A DNA stretch of 64,000 bases from contig NZ_CP103371.1 in the NCBI RefSeq assembly GCF_024802625.1, forward strand, positions 1,860,001 to 1,924,000, read 5' to 3'. The notes beneath the pieces are model-generated. The model worked only from the letters and a program-made list of their open reading frames with translations. It was not told the DNA's origin and ran no database searches. Source of the stretch: Massilia sp. H6 (GTDB lineage Bacteria; Pseudomonadota; Gammaproteobacteria; Burkholderiales; Burkholderiaceae_D). This document shows, in pieces, positions 1 through 10,142 of the stretch (positions are counted from its first letter, which is position 1; each line of letters opens with the position of its first letter). A program made the translations under genes and the position numbers.

Positions 1-1826
1 AAATGGCACAGTTGCTGGAGCAGGCGGTGTATGCTCCGAGCAATGCGCGCTTCAAGGTCTACATGATCGACGAGGTGCACATGCTCACCAACCACGCGTT
101 CAACGCGATGCTTAAAACGCTCGAAGAACCGCCGGCCCACGTCAAGTTCATCCTCGCCACCACCGACCCGCAAAAGATCCCGGTCACGGTGCTGTCGCGC
201 TGCCTCCAGTTCAACCTCAAGCAAATGCCCCCTAGCCATATTGTGGGGCACCTCGACTACATCCTCGGGCAGGAAGGCGTGAGTTTCGAACAGCCCGCGC
301 TGCGCCTGCTGGCGCAAGGCGCCCACGGCTCGATGCGCGACGCCCTGTCCCTCACCGACCAGGCAATCGCCTATGCTGCCGGCCAGGTCACGCTGGAAGC
401 GGTGCAGGGCATGCTGGGCGCGCTCGACCAGTCCTACCTGGTACGCCTGCTCGATGCCCTGCTGGCACAAGACGGCGCCGACCTGATGGCGGTGGCCGAC
501 GACATGGCCAGCCGCAGCCTGTCGTACAACGCTGCGCTGCAAGACCTCGGCACCCTGCTGCACCGGATCGCACTGGCGCAGTCGGTCCCTGCGGCGGTGC
601 CGCAAGACCTGCCCGAACTGGCCGATATCCTGCGCCTGGGCGCAGCGTTCGATCCGCAAGAGGTGCAGTTGTATTACCAGATCGCGGTCCACGGCCGCAA
701 CGAGATGGGCCTGGCACCCGACGAATACGCCGGCTTCACCATGACGCTACTGCGCATGCTGGCCTTCCGCCCGGGGCAGGGAGCTGCCGAGCCACCCGGC
801 GCCGCCCGCCCTGACGCTGCGCCGGCACCGGCCGCGCGCGCCGCGGCAGTGGCTGCCGCCAGCCACGCCGCGGTAGCGCGTCCCGCGCCGCCGGCGCAAC
901 AGCGGCCGGCTCCTGCCTCGTTTGCACCATCGGCGGCGCCGGCAGCGGTTCGTGCGGCGCCATCGGCACCATCGCCGTCGGCCCCTGCGCCCGCCATGAG
1001 CTCGGCGCGCGCCGCGATCGATGCGGCGCTGGAAGCTGCCCGCGCGGCTTCCGGGCGCCCGGGCGGCGGGGGCGGCATGCGCCGTCCGGCGCCCGAGCCG
1101 TCTCGTGCGGCAGCTCCTGCGCCAGCCGTACCGGCGTCGGCTCCGCTGCCACCTGCGGCGCCTGGCCCGGCGGCCGCGCTGCCCCAGGTCCGGTCGCCAG
1201 CGGCGAGCCCGCCGTGGGATAACGGCCAGCCGCGCGCCCAGGACCGCATGGCAGGCGCCCCGGCCGATGATGAGCCGCCGTCCTGGGTGACCGGGTTTTC
1301 CGACGATACCGCGCTGGCTTCGGACGCGCCGGCCGTGGCCGCCGCCCCGGTGCAGGCCGCCAGCGCGCCGGTGCGGGCCCCGGCCGCGCCGCCGCATGCC
1401 TACGTGCTCACGCCGGTGCCGGCGCTCGGCTGGGATGGCAATTGGCCGGCCCTGGCCGCCGCTCTGCCGCTGCGTGGCGTGTCCCAGCAACTGGCGCTGC
1501 AGACCGAACTCATCGAATGCAAGATGCACGACCATGCCGCGACTTTCCGCCTGCGCGTGCCGGTCGATACGCTGCGTGCCAGCGGCAACAGCGAGAAGCT
1601 GACCGCTGCGCTGCAAGAACATTTCCCGCAGGTGCGGGTAAGCCTCGACACCGAGCTCGGCCCTACCTGGTACACGGCGGCGGCAGAAGCCAAGGCCAAC
1701 CGCGAAGAGCGCCAGCGCCAGGCCGAGGCCGTGGTTGCGGGTGACCCCTTCGTGCAGGCCATGGAACAGGCATTCGGCGCGTTCGTCGTGCCCGGCTCGG
1801 TAAAGCCGTCCACACCGGCTGCCTGA
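1..1826 (+). CDS. dnaX: DNA polymerase III subunit gamma/tau (5' truncated)
   Basis: Clamp-loader ATPase of DNA polymerase III, which loads the beta clamp and, as tau, holds the polymerase cores and DnaB together. The frame is open at the window edge, so the start, the Walker A loop and the zinc-binding cysteines lie outside. In the visible part (607 residues) I see Walker B DEVH at 23-26, the stretch [10 protein letters not shown] at 51-60 and the SRC arginine-finger motif at 65-67. A very Ala/Pro-rich linker of about 200 residues and the conserved C-terminal tau domain follow. The next genes, ybaB and recR, form the classic dnaX-ybaB-recR order. No long A run that could act as an E. coli-type frameshift site is visible. 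Confidence 0.97.
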   Translation, partial: MAQLLEQAVYAPSNARFKVYMIDEVHMLTNHAFNAMLKTLEEPPAHVKFILATTDPQKIPVTVLSRCLQFNLKQMPPSHIVGHLDYILGQEGVSFEQPALRLLAQGAHGSMRDALSLTDQAIAYAAGQVTLEAVQGMLGALDQSYLVRLLDALLAQDGADLMAVADDMASRSLSYNAALQDLGTLLHRIALAQSVPAAVPQDLPELADILRLGAAFDPQEVQLYYQIAVHGRNEMGLAPDEYAGFTMTLLRMLAFRPGQGAAEPPGAARPDAAPAPAARAAAVAAASHAAVARPAPPAQQRPAPASFAPSAAPAAVRAAPSAPSPSAPAPAMSSARAAIDAALEAARAASGRPGGGGGMRRPAPEPSRAAAPAPAVPASAPLPPAAPGPAAALPQVRSPAASPPWDNGQPRAQDRMAGAPADDEPPSWVTGFSDDTALASDAPAVAAAPVQAASAPVRAPAAPPHAYVLTPVPALGWDGNWPALAAALPLRGVSQQLALQTELIECKMHDHAATFRLRVPVDTLRASGNSEKLTAALQEHFPQVRVSLDTELGPTWYTAAAEAKANREERQRQAEAVVAGDPFVQAMEQAFGAFVVPGSVKPSTPAA

Positions 1827-1878
1827 GCTTATTGAACCCCCCATACAACCCATCCCGAACTTTTTGGAGACCCCAACC

Positions 1879-2205
1879 ATGATGAAAAACCAGCTCGCAG
1901 GCTTGATGAAACAGGCGCAAGCCATGCAGGACAACATGAAGAAAGCCCAGGAGCAGTTGGCCCTGGTCGAAGTCGAAGGCCAATCGGGCGCTGGCCTGGT
2001 CAAGGTCGTCATGACCTGCAAGAACGACGTCAAGCGCGTCACCATCGACCCGTCGCTGCTGGGCGACGACCGCGACATGCTGGAAGACCTGGTGGCGGCC
2101 GCCTTCAACGACGCCGTGCGCAAGGCAGAGGCGACTTCGGCCGAGAAAATGAGCGGCCTGACTGCTGGCATGCCGATGCCGCCGGGCTTCAAGATGCCAT
2201 TCTGA
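1879..2205 (+). CDS. ybaB: YbaB/EbfC family nucleoid-associated protein
   Basis: Small DNA-binding protein of 108 residues that forms dimers and binds the nucleoid. The family is nearly always encoded between dnaX and recR, as here. The N terminus is a long helix rich in Met, Gln and Lys, followed by the conserved core with [20 protein letters not shown] and a helical segment ending MPPGFKMPF. An upstream in-frame TTG at 1864 is possible, but GGAG at 1866-1869 sits about 9 nt before ATG 1879, so 1879 was chosen. It lies 52 nt after dnaX and 16 nt before recR, so the three are probably co-transcribed. Confidence 0.95.
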   Translation: MMKNQLAGLMKQAQAMQDNMKKAQEQLALVEVEGQSGAGLVKVVMTCKNDVKRVTIDPSLLGDDRDMLEDLVAAAFNDAVRKAEATSAEKMSGLTAGMPMPPGFKMPF

Positions 2206-2221
2206 GCGAACGCGACATTTC

Positions 2222-2812
2222 ATGTCCAAGTCGCTCGACTTCCTGACCGAGGCATTGCGGCGCCTGCCGGGCATCGGTCCGAAGTCGGCGCAGCGCATGG
2301 CCTTCCACCTGCTGCAGCATGACCGCGAAGGCGCGGCCATGCTCTCGCGCGCGCTCTACCAGGCCGTGGATACCGTGCACCACTGCGTCATGTGCAACAC
2401 CTTTTCCGATACCGAAGTATGCGACCTGTGCGCCGACGATGCGCGCGAGCGCGCGCTGCTGTGCGTCGTCGAAACACCTGCCGATCAGCTCATGATCGAA
2501 CAGACCATGACCTTCAAGGGCCTCTACTTCGTGCTGATGGGACGGCTTTCGCCGCTCGACGGCATCGGGCCACGCGACTTGCACCTCGATAAGCTGGTCG
2601 GGCGTGCCACCGATGGCGTCGTCGGAGAAGTGGTGCTAGCAACCAATTTCACCAACGAGGGTGAAGCCACCGCCCATTACATTAGCGAAATGCTCAAGGC
2701 GCGCGGCCTGAAAGTGAGCCGGCTGGCGCGCGGCGTGCCTGTCGGTGGCGAACTCGAGTACGTCGATGCCGGCACGATAGCGCGCGCCATGCTCGATCGC
2801 CGCAGCGCATAA
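2222..2812 (+). CDS. recR: Recombination mediator protein RecR
   Basis: Recombination protein (196 residues) that works with RecO and RecF to load RecA on gapped DNA. Visible features in order: a helix-hairpin-helix region at about 8-30 ([16 protein letters not shown]), a four-cysteine zinc finger at Cys55, Cys58, Cys67 and Cys70, a TOPRIM domain at about 78-172, and the C-terminal [14 protein letters not shown] motif. Length and motifs match the family. The gene starts 16 nt after ybaB. No strong Shine-Dalgarno is visible, so translation may depend on the upstream gene. Confidence 0.97.
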   Translation: MSKSLDFLTEALRRLPGIGPKSAQRMAFHLLQHDREGAAMLSRALYQAVDTVHHCVMCNTFSDTEVCDLCADDARERALLCVVETPADQLMIEQTMTFKGLYFVLMGRLSPLDGIGPRDLHLDKLVGRATDGVVGEVVLATNFTNEGEATAHYISEMLKARGLKVSRLARGVPVGGELEYVDAGTIARAMLDRRSA

Positions 2813-2916
2813 TTGTCCGCATGAAAAGCCGGTAGCAGGGGGCCACAGGTGCCTGTGCGTGCACGCAAGCCTGGTCCGCGGTCCGCTGCTATCGTGGCAG
2901 TTTCAGCGGACCGATC

Positions 2917-4089
2917 ATGCATCTTGTCGACATCACGATGTTCTATGCGGCCGAAGGCGGCGGCGTCAGCACCTACCTCAATGCCAAGGCAGGCTGGCTG
3001 TCGCGTTATGGTTGGGCACGGCATACCATCCTCAGCCCCAATGTCGGCAGGCACGCCAGCCTTATTGCCGGGCTCGACTGCAGCGGCGCATGTGCCATGC
3101 CGCGCCTGGTGCGGGTACCGGCGGTGGCGCTGCCCGGCATGCACGGCTACCGCATGCCGGTGTCGGTGGCGGCGGCGGCTCGGCGCTTGTCCGCGGCCCG
3201 TCCCGACCTGATCGAAGCGGGCGACGCCGGCCACTGCGCATGGGCGGCGCTGCGCCTGCGCCAGCGGCTCGGCATTCCTGCGCTCGCCTTTTATCATTCC
3301 GACCTGCCGCGCCTGATCCTGAACCGCTTCGGCCGTACGGCGTCGCAGGGCAGCCGCAGCTACCTGGCCCACTTGTACCGCGAGTTCGACGCGGTACTGG
3401 CGCCAAGCCGGCTGATGGTGCGCGAGCTCAACGACATGGGCGTGACACAAGCCTTGCACCAGCCGCTCGGCATCGACAGCGACATCTTCCATCCCGGGCG
3501 GCGTCACGACACCCTGCGCGCCGCCCTCGGCCTGCCGCGACAGACGCGCTTGCTGGTGTACGCGGGGCGCTTTACCGCCGAAAAGAAACTGCCGCTGCTG
3601 CTGGCCGCCGTGCGCAAGCTCGGCCAACCCTACCACCTGCTGCTGGTCGGGGGTGGGGCTGCGCTGGCGCCGGATCGGCAGCTAAGCATCATGCCGTTCA
3701 AGCGCGACCAGCGCGAACTGGCGGGCGTGCTCGCCAGTTGCGACGTGCTGGTGCATCCGGGCGATTGCGAAACCTTCGGCCTGATCGTGCTCGAAGCCAT
3801 GGCCTGCGGCCTGCCCGTGGTGGGCGCCGGCGCCGGCGGAGTGGCCGAACTGGTCGACGACGACACCGGCATCCTGGCCCGGCCCAACGATGTGGACAGT
3901 CTTTCGGGCGCGATCGAGGCACTCTACAGACGCGACCTGGCCAGGCTGGGCGCCAATGCGCGCCGCAAGGCCAGCGAACAGCATGACTGGAACCAGGTCT
4001 TTCCGCAGCTGATGGTTCGCTACGGCAGCTTGCTGAGCGCGCGCCCGGGAAGGGCGCGCGGCGTGGAGCGTGTCTGTGTCAGCGACTGA
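2917..4089 (+). CDS. Glycosyltransferase family 4 (GT-B fold)
   Basis: Predicted cytoplasmic glycosyltransferase of 390 residues that moves a sugar from a nucleotide donor to a glycan or lipid acceptor; the substrate cannot be read from the sequence. The N-terminal acceptor domain carries a Gly-rich loop (AAEGGGVSTY) near residues 11-20. The C-terminal donor domain starts near 212 with LLVYAGRFTAEKKLP. The EX7E motif of retaining GT4 enzymes is present at Glu285 and Glu293. The end overlaps the next gene, a polysaccharide deacetylase, by 14-20 nt, so the two are probably translationally coupled and act on the same polymer. The start has only a weak ribosome binding site. Confidence 0.9.
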   Translation: MHLVDITMFYAAEGGGVSTYLNAKAGWLSRYGWARHTILSPNVGRHASLIAGLDCSGACAMPRLVRVPAVALPGMHGYRMPVSVAAAARRLSAARPDLIEAGDAGHCAWAALRLRQRLGIPALAFYHSDLPRLILNRFGRTASQGSRSYLAHLYREFDAVLAPSRLMVRELNDMGVTQALHQPLGIDSDIFHPGRRHDTLRAALGLPRQTRLLVYAGRFTAEKKLPLLLAAVRKLGQPYHLLLVGGGAALAPDRQLSIMPFKRDQRELAGVLASCDVLVHPGDCETFGLIVLEAMACGLPVVGAGAGGVAELVDDDTGILARPNDVDSLSGAIEALYRRDLARLGANARRKASEQHDWNQVFPQLMVRYGSLLSARPGRARGVERVCVSD

Positions 4090-5095
4090 CGACGCCCATG
4101 CAAATGCCGGAACGGGCCCGGTTGCTGGCTTGGATACGACTGTGCACCATGGGCCGGGGGCAGATGCGCATGCGCTGAGCGGTACCACCGGCAATGCCAG
4201 CGGCATGCGCGCGCTGTGCGTCTCGATCCACGATGTCGCGCCCGCTACCTGGGACGACTGCGCGCGCCTGGCCGATGCCATGCGCGACGTCGCCGGCGTT
4301 GCGCTGACCTGGCTGGTGGTGCCGCACTATCACCGCGCCGGGGGCGGGCTGGCACGGATGGAAGCCGGACTCGAACGGGCGCTGGCCGCCGGCGATGAAC
4401 TGGCCCTGCACGGTTGGACGCATTTCGATACGGGGCCGCGCGCGCGCGGCATGGTCCAAGGTTTTCTGCGCGGCAGGTATAGTCACGAAGGCGAATTTGC
4501 CGCCCTGGACGCCGCTGAAGCGTCCCGGCGTATCGAGCTGGGGCTGGCGTGGTTCGCTGCGCGCGCCTGGCCGGTACGCGGCTTCGTGCCGCCGGCCTGG
4601 CTCATGGGTGAAGGCAGCTGGCAGGCCCTGCGCACTTTCGATTTCGATTACACCACGAGCTTTCGGCGCTTTTATTTGCTCGCTCATGCAGCGCAAGACG
4701 AGGCAGCGAGCGCACAAGCGCCGCCATTGCTGGCGGCGTCGCTGCGGCCCGCATCACTGCTCTCGCCTGCGTTGGTCTATGCCGCGCGCAACCGCAGTGG
4801 CCGACTGGCCTCGCCCTTGCTGGCCGATGTGCTGGCCCTGGCGCTGGCGGGGCAACCGCTCGTTCGCCTGGGCCTGCATCCGCCAGATGCGCACCATCGG
4901 CGCCTGCTGCGCCATGCACAGGCCATGCTTGAGCGGCTGCTGGTGGCGCGTACCGCCCTGACCAAGGCCGGGTTCGCGCAGGCTCTGCTTACCAGTACGG
5001 GCCCCAGTAACCGCCACCACGCCAGTGACGCGATCCGATTCCACCATAGAACGATGGACTGTTGCCGATCTGGCGCAGCTCTTCGCGGGTACTGA
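4076..5095 (+). CDS. DUF2334 polysaccharide deacetylase family protein
   Basis: Predicted carbohydrate deacetylase of the DUF2334/NodB-like fold. The core has SIHDVAP near residue 50 with a metal-binding Asp, and HGWTH at about 112-116 with the His pair. The start is uncertain. GTG 4076 has GGAG at 4065-4068 about 7 nt upstream and overlaps the GT4 gene; GTG 4070 and ATG 4205 are alternatives, and 4205 matches where the conserved domain begins. The frame runs 107 nt past the end of the convergent lipoprotein gene, so the last 35 or so residues are a read-through of its antisense strand and look unlike a deacetylase tail. A stop codon may have been lost. Confidence 0.85.
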   Translation: MSATDDAHANAGTGPVAGLDTTVHHGPGADAHALSGTTGNASGMRALCVSIHDVAPATWDDCARLADAMRDVAGVALTWLVVPHYHRAGGGLARMEAGLERALAAGDELALHGWTHFDTGPRARGMVQGFLRGRYSHEGEFAALDAAEASRRIELGLAWFAARAWPVRGFVPPAWLMGEGSWQALRTFDFDYTTSFRRFYLLAHAAQDEAASAQAPPLLAASLRPASLLSPALVYAARNRSGRLASPLLADVLALALAGQPLVRLGLHPPDAHHRRLLRHAQAMLERLLVARTALTKAGFAQALLTSTGPSNRHHASDAIRFHHRTMDCCRSGAALRGY

Positions 5096-5279
5096 GCTGC
5101 AGCACGCACTGGCGCCACGGATCGCTGTTTGGCGCATACCCCAGGCCGGCACATGCAGGGCCATAGATCGCCATCATTTGTGCCATTTCTGCCTGCATGC
5201 GTTCAGCACGCTGTTGCGGCGTAGTACATGCCGCCAATGCCAGCGTCAATGCCAATACCGGAATGCTCGCTCGTCGCAT
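4989..5279 (-). CDS. Small lipoprotein, unknown function
   Basis: A 96-residue protein with a clear lipoprotein signal: MRRASIP, a hydrophobic stretch and the lipobox LAAC with Cys18. It is predicted to be lipid-anchored in the envelope. The mature part has a Gln/Met-rich helix (QQRAERMQAEMAQM), two cysteines (Cys41-like GPACAG and WRQCVLQL) and an aromatic Gly-rich tail ending GGGYWGPYW. ATG 5279 has the strong Shine-Dalgarno AAGGAGG 6 nt upstream, which decides the start against longer frames. It is convergent with, and overlaps by 107 nt, the deacetylase gene. I do not recognise a family. Confidence 0.85.
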   Translation of the reverse strand: MRRASIPVLALTLALAACTTPQQRAERMQAEMAQMMAIYGPACAGLGYAPNSDPWRQCVLQLSTREELRQIGNSPSFYGGIGSRHWRGGGYWGPYW

Positions 5280-5446
5280 GATTGCCTCCTTTGCCGCCGT
5301 GCTGGCAGCGCGACTCCAGTATAAAGCGGGCGCACGCAACCCGTGGCGGGTAAATCAATCGTGCACGGCCTCGGCGGGGGTGGCCAAGCTGTCCAGCAGC
5401 AAGATTTTCTGGCAAGATATTCCGCACAAAAACGAGGAGAACCGGC

Positions 5447-7864
5447 ATGCGGCAGCGTCGATGGAGAACCTGGACCTTGCGTGCGCTGGCTGCCTTGCTG
5501 GCGCTGGCATTGCTGGCTGTGGGCGGCGCCTGGCTCTACCTGCGTGCCAGCCTGGCCCAGCTCGATGGCGAGCGGCGCGTCCCCGGCCTGGGGGCGCCGG
5601 TCACGATCGAGCGCGATGCCGTCGGCGTTCCCCTGATCAGTGGTGCCAGCCGCGCTGACGTGGCCTATGCCACCGGCTTCGTGCATGCGCAGGAGCGTTT
5701 CTTCCAGATGGACTTGTTGCGCCGCACGGCGGCCGGCGAACTGGCCGAGCTGTTCGGTCCGGGTGCCTTGCCGATGGATCGCCAGCACCGCCTGCATCGC
5801 TTCCGCGCCCGTGCCGGCGAGGTGCTGGCGCGCCTGCCGGTGGCCGAGCGTGAATTGCTGGAGCGCTATGTCGCCGGCGTCAATCATGGCGTGAAGGCCT
5901 TGCGCGCCAAGCCGTTCGAGTACGGCTTGAGCGGTACCGAAGCGCGCCCCTGGAGCGCGTCCGACTCGCTGCTGGTGATCTGGGCGATGTACCTCGACCT
6001 GCAGAACAACCAGGAACCGCGCGAGCTGGCCCGCGGCTGGCTGCGCGAGCACAGCGACGCGGCCCAGCTTGCCTTTTTGTTGCCGGAATCGAGCCGCTGG
6101 GACGCCCCCCTGGACGCCGCCAGTGCGCCAGCCCAGCCGGCGCCAGCCCTGCCGATCCCCGCCCGCGCACCGGCCTGGTGGGGCGCACCGTCCGGTGCGG
6201 GTGACGCGTCGCAGCACCGCGCCGGCGCCGACCATGTCGACGCGGTCGGCAGCAATAACACTGCAGTCGCCGGCAGCCGCAGCGCCAGCGGCGCGGCCAT
6301 TGTGTCCGACGACATGCACCTGGGCCTGCAGCTGCCGAATATCTGGTACCGGGTCGCGCTGCGCTTCCCCGATGCGCAGGGCAGGCAGCGGCGCATCGTC
6401 GGTGTCAGCCTGGCGGGCGCGCCGCCCGCGATCATCGTCGGCAGCAACGGACAGGTGGCCTGGGCCTTCACCAACAGCTATGCCGACCTGGTCGACCTGG
6501 TGGCGCTCGGCAGCGACCCGGCGCGCCCCGGCCAGGTCCGTACTCCGGCCGGCTGGGAGACCCCGGCCAGCCATGTCGAGCTCATTGCGGTAAAGGGAGC
6601 GGCGCCGGAGCGCTTCGTGGTGCGCGACACTTCGCTTGGCCCGATCCGCACCATCGGCGGGCGCCAGTACGCGCTGCACTGGGTCGCGCACGACGCGGCG
6701 GCGATCAACCTCAAGCACCTGCAGCTGGAAACGGCGGCCACGCTCGAGCAGGCGCTCGCGATCGCGGCCATCGACGGCATTCCGGCCCAGAACTTCGTGG
6801 CGGGCGACGCCGCCGGCAACATCGGCTGGACGATCGCCGGCCCGCTGCCGCAGCGCACGGCCTCGCCCTGGGCCACCAGCTTCCCGATCGAGGCCGATGG
6901 CGCGGCGAGCACCTGGCAGGGCCTGCTGCCGGCCGAGCGCTACCCGCGCATCGTCAATCCCCAGGATGGCCAGATCACCACCGCCAACAGCCGCCAGCTA
7001 TTGGGGAAAGACGCCGCGCTGCTAGGCGACGGCGGTTTCGACATCGGGGCCCGTAACAGCCAGCTGGCCGGGAGCCTGCGGGCGCTCGGGAACGGTACCG
7101 GCGTGCGCCAGGTGTACGAGGTGGCGCTCGACGACCGCGCGCTGTTCATGGCGCGCTGGCGTGAACGCGCGCTGGCGGCGCTTGACGCGCCAGCCCTGGC
7201 CGGCCATCCGCAGCGGGCCGACATGCGGCGCCTGCTTCAGTCAAGCTGGAATGGCCATGCCAGCGTCGATTCGGTCGGCTACCGGTTGGCGCGCGGCTAT
7301 ATGTGGGCGCTGCACGATTTGCTGTATGGCGGGGCGGGCAAGGCGATGCGGGAATTGGGCCCGCAGATCACGCCGGCCGGGGCATCGAGCCGCTGGCCGG
7401 AAGTGATCGCGCGCCTGCTCGACGAACGCCCGCCCGGCTGGCTGCCGCGCGGGTATGCCGACTGGCGCGCGCTGGAACTGGCGGCGTTGGACCGCGTCAT
7501 CGGCGAGCTGACCCGCGACGGCAAGTCGCTGGCGCAGGCTAGCTGGGGTGCGCGCAACACCGCGGCCATCGCCCATCCGATCAGCATGGCGGTGCCGGCC
7601 TTGAAACCTTTCCTGGCTGCGCCCGCCGACCGCCTGCCGGGCGACGCCAACATGCCGCGCGTGGCTGGACCGGATTTTGGCCAGTCCGAGCGCATGACCG
7701 TCTCGCCGGGGCGCGAAGAGGAAGGCTTGTACAACATGCCGGGCGGGCAGAGCGGGCATCCGCTGTCGCCCTTCTTTCTGGCCGGGCATGCCGAATGGGC
7801 GGCGGGCGAGCCGGTGCCGCTGCTGCCGGGGGCGCCGCGCTACACGCTCAGGCTTGTTCCCTAG
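5447..7864 (+). CDS. Penicillin acylase family protein (Ntn hydrolase)
   Basis: Predicted periplasmic amidohydrolase of 805 residues. The family cleaves amide bonds of penicillins, acyl-homoserine lactones or related acylated compounds after self-cleavage into two chains. An N-terminal membrane segment or uncleaved signal lies at about 11-33. The alpha chain has the conserved FVHAQERFFQMDLLRR region (78-93). The autocatalytic site is DAVGSNN, with Ser269 as predicted new N-terminal nucleophile of the beta chain. About 40 Ala/Pro-rich residues before it form the spacer peptide. The C terminus has the GQSGHPLSPFF motif typical of the family. AGGAG lies 6-10 nt before the ATG. Substrate unknown; quorum-signal acylase is possible but unproven. 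Confidence 0.92.
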   Translation: MRQRRWRTWTLRALAALLALALLAVGGAWLYLRASLAQLDGERRVPGLGAPVTIERDAVGVPLISGASRADVAYATGFVHAQERFFQMDLLRRTAAGELAELFGPGALPMDRQHRLHRFRARAGEVLARLPVAERELLERYVAGVNHGVKALRAKPFEYGLSGTEARPWSASDSLLVIWAMYLDLQNNQEPRELARGWLREHSDAAQLAFLLPESSRWDAPLDAASAPAQPAPALPIPARAPAWWGAPSGAGDASQHRAGADHVDAVGSNNTAVAGSRSASGAAIVSDDMHLGLQLPNIWYRVALRFPDAQGRQRRIVGVSLAGAPPAIIVGSNGQVAWAFTNSYADLVDLVALGSDPARPGQVRTPAGWETPASHVELIAVKGAAPERFVVRDTSLGPIRTIGGRQYALHWVAHDAAAINLKHLQLETAATLEQALAIAAIDGIPAQNFVAGDAAGNIGWTIAGPLPQRTASPWATSFPIEADGAASTWQGLLPAERYPRIVNPQDGQITTANSRQLLGKDAALLGDGGFDIGARNSQLAGSLRALGNGTGVRQVYEVALDDRALFMARWRERALAALDAPALAGHPQRADMRRLLQSSWNGHASVDSVGYRLARGYMWALHDLLYGGAGKAMRELGPQITPAGASSRWPEVIARLLDERPPGWLPRGYADWRALELAALDRVIGELTRDGKSLAQASWGARNTAAIAHPISMAVPALKPFLAAPADRLPGDANMPRVAGPDFGQSERMTVSPGREEEGLYNMPGGQSGHPLSPFFLAGHAEWAAGEPVPLLPGAPRYTLRLVP

Positions 7865-7890
7865 CGTGGACGCCAGCTGCGCCGTCCACG
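7865..7890. terminator. Hairpin between convergent genes, possible terminator
   Basis: An inverted repeat with 8-bp arms CGTGGACG and CGTCCACG and a 10-nt loop begins at the stop codon of the penicillin acylase gene. The converging gene ends at 7928. There is no T run on either side, so it may only pause or protect the transcript end. Confidence 0.35.
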
Positions 7891-7927
7891 ACCGCGTGCG
7901 AGCGACTTTGCCTGCTGCGCGAGCCAG

Positions 7928-10141
7928 CTATTTGACCGGCAGCGCCAGCCGCTCCGGCAGCACCAGCGGTGTGCGTAGCAGCCCGCTGATGTCGTCGGCG
8001 CTGGATGGGTGGCCCAGAAAATAACCTTGGACCATGTCGCACCCATACTGTTCGAGCATCAGCAGCTGCTCCCCGGTCTCGACACCCTCGGCCACCACCA
8101 CCATCTTGAGCCCATGCGCCATCGCGATGATGGCACGCGTGATGGCGGCGTTCTCGGAGTCCTGCGGCAGGCCATTGATGAAGCTGCGGTCGATCTTCAG
8201 GGCCCGCACGTCGAAGCGCTTGAGGTAGTTCATCGACGAATAGCCGGTGCCGAAATCGTCGATCGACAGGTAGACGCCGATGCTGCGCAGCCGTTCCAGC
8301 GTGGCCAGGGTGGCGCGCGCATCGTCCATCAGCGTGCCTTCGGTCAGCTCCAGTTCCAGCAGGCGCGGTTCCAGTCCGGCCTCGAGCAGGGCCGAGTGCA
8401 CCATCTGCGACAAATTCTCGTCCTTGAACTGGCGGGCCGAGAGATTCACCGCCATGCGCAGCGTGCGTAGCCCGTGGTGCTGCCAGGTGCGCGCCTGGCG
8501 GCAGGCGGTACGCAGCACCCATTCGCCGATCGGGACGATCAGGCCGGTCTCTTCGGCCAGCGGAATGAATTCGGTCGGCGGCACCAGCCCGCGTTCGGGA
8601 TGGCGCCAGCGCACCAGTGCCTCGACTCCGACGATTTCCGAGGTGCGCACGTCGCGCTGCGGCTGGTAGACCAGGTACAGTTCGTCGTTCTGCAACGCCT
8701 TGCGCAGGCCGACTTCGAGCTTCACATGGCTCATGATCTGCATCGTCAGCGAAGAACTGTACAGCTTCGCATTATTCTTTCCGCAGTTCTTGGCGTGGTA
8801 CATCGCGGTGTCGGCAAATTTCAGGAGCGAGCCGCAATCGTCGCCGTCTTCGGGGAACAGCGAGATACCGATGCTGGCGGTGACGAAAATCTCGTTGCTA
8901 TCGATAAGGAAGGGCCTGCGCATGGCTTCCTTGACCCGGTGCGCCACGTTCAGCGCATGTTCGACCCGCTCCAGGTCGGGAATCAGGATAGTGAATTCGT
9001 CGCCACCCAGACGCGCCAGGTTGGCCGTGTTATCCGGGGCTTGGCTGGGCGGTGCGTTGGCGGCGCTGCTGCTTGCGCCGTCGCCGCGCGAAACCAGGTC
9101 GCTCGGACGGGTGGTCTCGCGCAGGCGATCGGACACCATCTTGAGCAGCGCGTCGCCAACGTCGTGGCCCAGCGTATCGTTGATGCGCTTGAAGGCGTCG
9201 AGGTCCATGAACAGCACCGCGAACTTGCGGTTGCCGACCTTGGAGCGCTGCAATTCACGCTCGAGCGTTTCCAAAAAGGCCTGGCGGTTCGGGATGCCGG
9301 TCAGGCTGTCGCAGTATGCGAGGCGCCGGATCTGCTCTTCGGCGCGCTTGCGTTCGCTGATGTCGCGTACCAGGCCGAGCACCTGCGAGGCGCTGGTGGC
9401 CACCAGCCTTGCCTCGAAGTGCTGGGTTTCGCCGCAGTGTTCCAGTGCATATTCGACCGAGCGCACCTGGCGGGTGGTGAGCACGGCGCGCATCTGTTCG
9501 AGCATGCGCGCGGCGATCTCGGTCGGCAGCACGTCGCCGATATGCTTGCCGACGCAGGCCTGGGGCTGCGAGCGCGCGGCCCTGCGGCCGCGGCCCGGCT
9601 TGTCCTGGCCCGGTTCGTAGTCGAGGTAGAAGCCGTCGCCATCGAGCCGGAAGAAAGTATCGGGAATTGCCGCCAGCACCGCGCGGTTCTGGGCGTCGGC
9701 GATGCGCAGGCGCGCGATCGCGTCGCTCGCGCGCAGCACGTACAGCACGCGGTGCCCAAGGATTGGCCAGTTGATCGGCTTGGAGATGAAATCGGTGGCG
9801 CCCATCTCGTAGGCGCGCGTCACCGCTTCCAGGTCGTCGCCGCCGGTGACCATCACGATTGGCACGCAGGCGCCATCGGCGGCCGCATTGCCCACCCCGG
9901 CCGCCTCGTTGCGGCGAATGGCCTCGCAGGCGGCGAAGCCGTCCATGCGCGGCATCTCGACGTCCATCAGGATCAGGTCGGGCGCGCGCTGCGCCGCCAG
10001 TTCGACCGCCGCCGCGCCATCGGCGGCCTCGATCGCATCGAGTCCGACCTGGGCCAGCATCTCGAGCATCAGCAAGCGCATCACCGGGTCGTCGTCCGCG
10101 ACCAGCACCGTTCCACGCTTCATGGGAGAGGAGGTTCGCAT
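7928..10141 (-). CDS. Response regulator with REC-PAS-GGDEF-EAL domains
   Basis: Two-component output protein (737 residues) that makes or degrades cyclic-di-GMP. Domains: receiver at 10-130 with phosphoacceptor Asp60 in [13 protein letters not shown], a PAS-like fold at about 155-260, GGDEF at 265-430 with an intact GGDEF at 379-383, and EAL at 475-720 with EALVRW at 507 and DDFGTGYSS. Both output domains look catalytically intact. A Ser/Ala/Pro-rich insert at about 352-375 sits just before the GGDEF loop. ATG 10141 was chosen over ATG 10159 because it follows the kinase stop by 1 nt (TGAGATG) and has AAGGAAA upstream. The upstream hybrid kinase is its likely partner. Confidence 0.93.
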   Translation of the reverse strand: MRTSSPMKRGTVLVADDDPVMRLLMLEMLAQVGLDAIEAADGAAAVELAAQRAPDLILMDVEMPRMDGFAACEAIRRNEAAGVGNAAADGACVPIVMVTGGDDLEAVTRAYEMGATDFISKPINWPILGHRVLYVLRASDAIARLRIADAQNRAVLAAIPDTFFRLDGDGFYLDYEPGQDKPGRGRRAARSQPQACVGKHIGDVLPTEIAARMLEQMRAVLTTRQVRSVEYALEHCGETQHFEARLVATSASQVLGLVRDISERKRAEEQIRRLAYCDSLTGIPNRQAFLETLERELQRSKVGNRKFAVLFMDLDAFKRINDTLGHDVGDALLKMVSDRLRETTRPSDLVSRGDGASSSAANAPPSQAPDNTANLARLGGDEFTILIPDLERVEHALNVAHRVKEAMRRPFLIDSNEIFVTASIGISLFPEDGDDCGSLLKFADTAMYHAKNCGKNNAKLYSSSLTMQIMSHVKLEVGLRKALQNDELYLVYQPQRDVRTSEIVGVEALVRWRHPERGLVPPTEFIPLAEETGLIVPIGEWVLRTACRQARTWQHHGLRTLRMAVNLSARQFKDENLSQMVHSALLEAGLEPRLLELELTEGTLMDDARATLATLERLRSIGVYLSIDDFGTGYSSMNYLKRFDVRALKIDRSFINGLPQDSENAAITRAIIAMAHGLKMVVVAEGVETGEQLLMLEQYGCDMVQGYFLGHPSSADDISGLLRTPLVLPERLALPVK

Positions 10142-10142
10142 C

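Noticed and set aside
674-1249. Long antisense frames opposite dnaX (for example 674-1249 minus)
   Set aside because: They are Ala/Gly-rich mirror frames of the Pro/Ala linker of tau in GC-rich DNA, without ribosome binding sites or known motifs.
1-1826. Programmed frameshift site for a gamma form of DnaX
   Set aside because: No A run of six or more and no E. coli-type slippery heptamer is visible in the 3' part of the gene.
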